Source: Treponema sp. (GTDB taxonomy: Bacteria > Spirochaetota > Spirochaetia > Treponematales > Treponemataceae). From it: a stretch of 64,000 nucleotides of DNA. The notes under the pieces were generated by a model. It saw only the letters and a list, made by a program, of their open reading frames with translations. It was not told the origin of the DNA and made no database searches. This document shows, piece after piece, positions 63,383-64,000 of the stretch; position 1 is the first letter of the stretch, and each line of letters begins with the position of its first letter. The stretch lies in NCBI GenBank assembly GCA_024693715.1, contig JAILKS010000066.1, positions 1-64,000 on the forward strand, read 5' to 3'. The translations under genes and the position numbers were made by a program.

Positions 63383-64000
63383 TTAATTTCCTTTTGCATC
63401 CTGAGCAGCTTCAAGAACTCCATAAAAGGCTGGTTTTACGCTGTAATCTGCATTGAATAAAAGCGGATACTGTCTTGTTCCACTGTATTCACTAAGTGCA
63501 TTCAACCATGTTCTATCATCTGTGGTGCCCCAAATTGTTACTCCTATAATACCATTTTTTCCATCAGTTTTTCTATTTCTAATGAACATTTCGAAGTATT
63601 TTTTATAAACTTCGCGCAGTTTTTGTGAATTATAACGGAGATTTCCATTTGCAATATCAAGTTCTGTAACCTGAACATCAACTCCAAGAGATGTGTATTT
63701 TTGTACTGCGGCTTCAAAACTGTCACTTGCATTGCTGATTGACGGCCAGTCTATTTTTACATGAGCCTGCATGCCTACTACATCGATACGTGCATCTTTA
63801 GTTGCTTTGATTTCCTGTACAAGTGTGCAGATTGCATCTCTTTTTGCAGGAACATATTCATTGTAATCATTGTAAGTAAGAAGAACATCCTTTGGTGCAT
63901 ATTTGTTTGCATATCTGAAGGCATTGATGATAAATTCCTCGCTGTTGTAAATGGAATACCAGTTGCTGTTTTCTCTGACCCATTTTGAAGCGGTTGCATT
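63383..64000 (-). CDS. Endo-1,4-beta-xylanase (GH10), C-terminal part, cut by the window edge
   Basis: The last 205 codons are visible; the start lies beyond the window. The nucleophile Glu is in VDVQVTELDIANG, and NDYNEYVPAKRDA, VVGMQAHVKIDWPSI, GVTIWGTTDDRTWL and FNADYSVKPAFYGVLEAA are GH10 blocks. The catalytic acid Glu (WDVVNE) lies outside. It cuts the xylan main chain and would supply the two GH43 enzymes. It ends directly at a hydrolase gene two bases downstream. Confidence 0.92.
   Translation of the reverse strand, partial: NATASKWVRENSNWYSIYNSEEFIINAFRYANKYAPKDVLLTYNDYNEYVPAKRDAICTLVQEIKATKDARIDVVGMQAHVKIDWPSISNASDSFEAAVQKYTSLGVDVQVTELDIANGNLRYNSQKLREVYKKYFEMFIRNRKTDGKNGIIGVTIWGTTDDRTWLNALSEYSGTRQYPLLFNADYSVKPAFYGVLEAAQDAKGN

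Overview
The window reads as chromosomal DNA of a free-living or gut/rumen spirochete, most likely a Treponema. The pointers are an AT-rich genome, a flagellar FlgM, many lipoproteins with short Cys signal peptides, Na+-coupled transport, separate AICAR transformylase and PurO-like IMP cyclohydrolase, and scattered xylan-degrading enzymes (two GH43, a GH10 xylanase fragment and a CE1-like esterase). There is no rRNA, phage, integrase, transposase or CRISPR array. Species assignment is inference; nothing here names the organism.

Layout. 1-6.1 kb: the tail of a leucine-rich-repeat protein, then a TolC-MacA-MacB efflux operon and tRNA-Ala(UGC), flanked by two paralogous small lipoproteins. 6.2-9.8 kb: gpmI, then a three-gene DUF3791/DUF3990/small-protein cassette and a DUF4846 lipoprotein. 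9.8-13.2 kb: orphan secreted proteins and a glycosidase-like protein. 13.2-17.7 kb: SH3 protein, M48 protease, CHASE2-adenylate/guanylate cyclase and Era in a tightly packed run. 17.7-22.5 kb (minus strand): IorA, a GGDEF protein, a GH43 and a PfkB sugar kinase. 22.6-32 kb (plus strand): an acyltransferase, the last steps of purine synthesis, an ECF S component, TrkA/TrkH potassium uptake and an HATPase-HDOD signalling protein. 32-35 kb (minus): an rRNA/tRNA methyltransferase, a degenerate iron-ADH, FlgM and RsmI. 35-40 kb: MATE pump, esterase, uridine phosphorylase, the remains of an acyltransferase-3 gene, a PNPOx-like protein and a second GH43. 40.2 kb: initiator tRNA with a duplicated tail. 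40.3-48.2 kb: PrsW protease, shikimate kinase, SlyD, NifU-like protein, a CPA2 antiporter, a lytic transglycosylase and a repeat-rich LysM protein. 48.3-57 kb: cardiolipin synthase, UDG-like and HAD proteins, Rsm22, MerR, Der and PtsI. 57-64 kb: an NSS transporter, MATE pump, DUF456, a TrmJ-like protein, Nif3-like protein, a membrane hydrolase and the GH10 fragment.

How it works together. Most of the window is core housekeeping (ribosome maturation: Era, Der, RsmI, Rsm22, two SpoU enzymes; purine synthesis; ion homeostasis; envelope lipid and murein turnover). Accessory interest is concentrated in the DUF3791/DUF3990 cassette, the duplicated initiator-tRNA tail with its GC-rich palindromic insert, the 18-residue repeat array in the LysM protein, and a metal-ligand-less Fe-ADH relative. 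A window-wide signal is that many first genes of transcription units have a TATAAT-like box ending only 6-10 nt before the start codon and no Shine-Dalgarno sequence, which predicts leaderless mRNAs.
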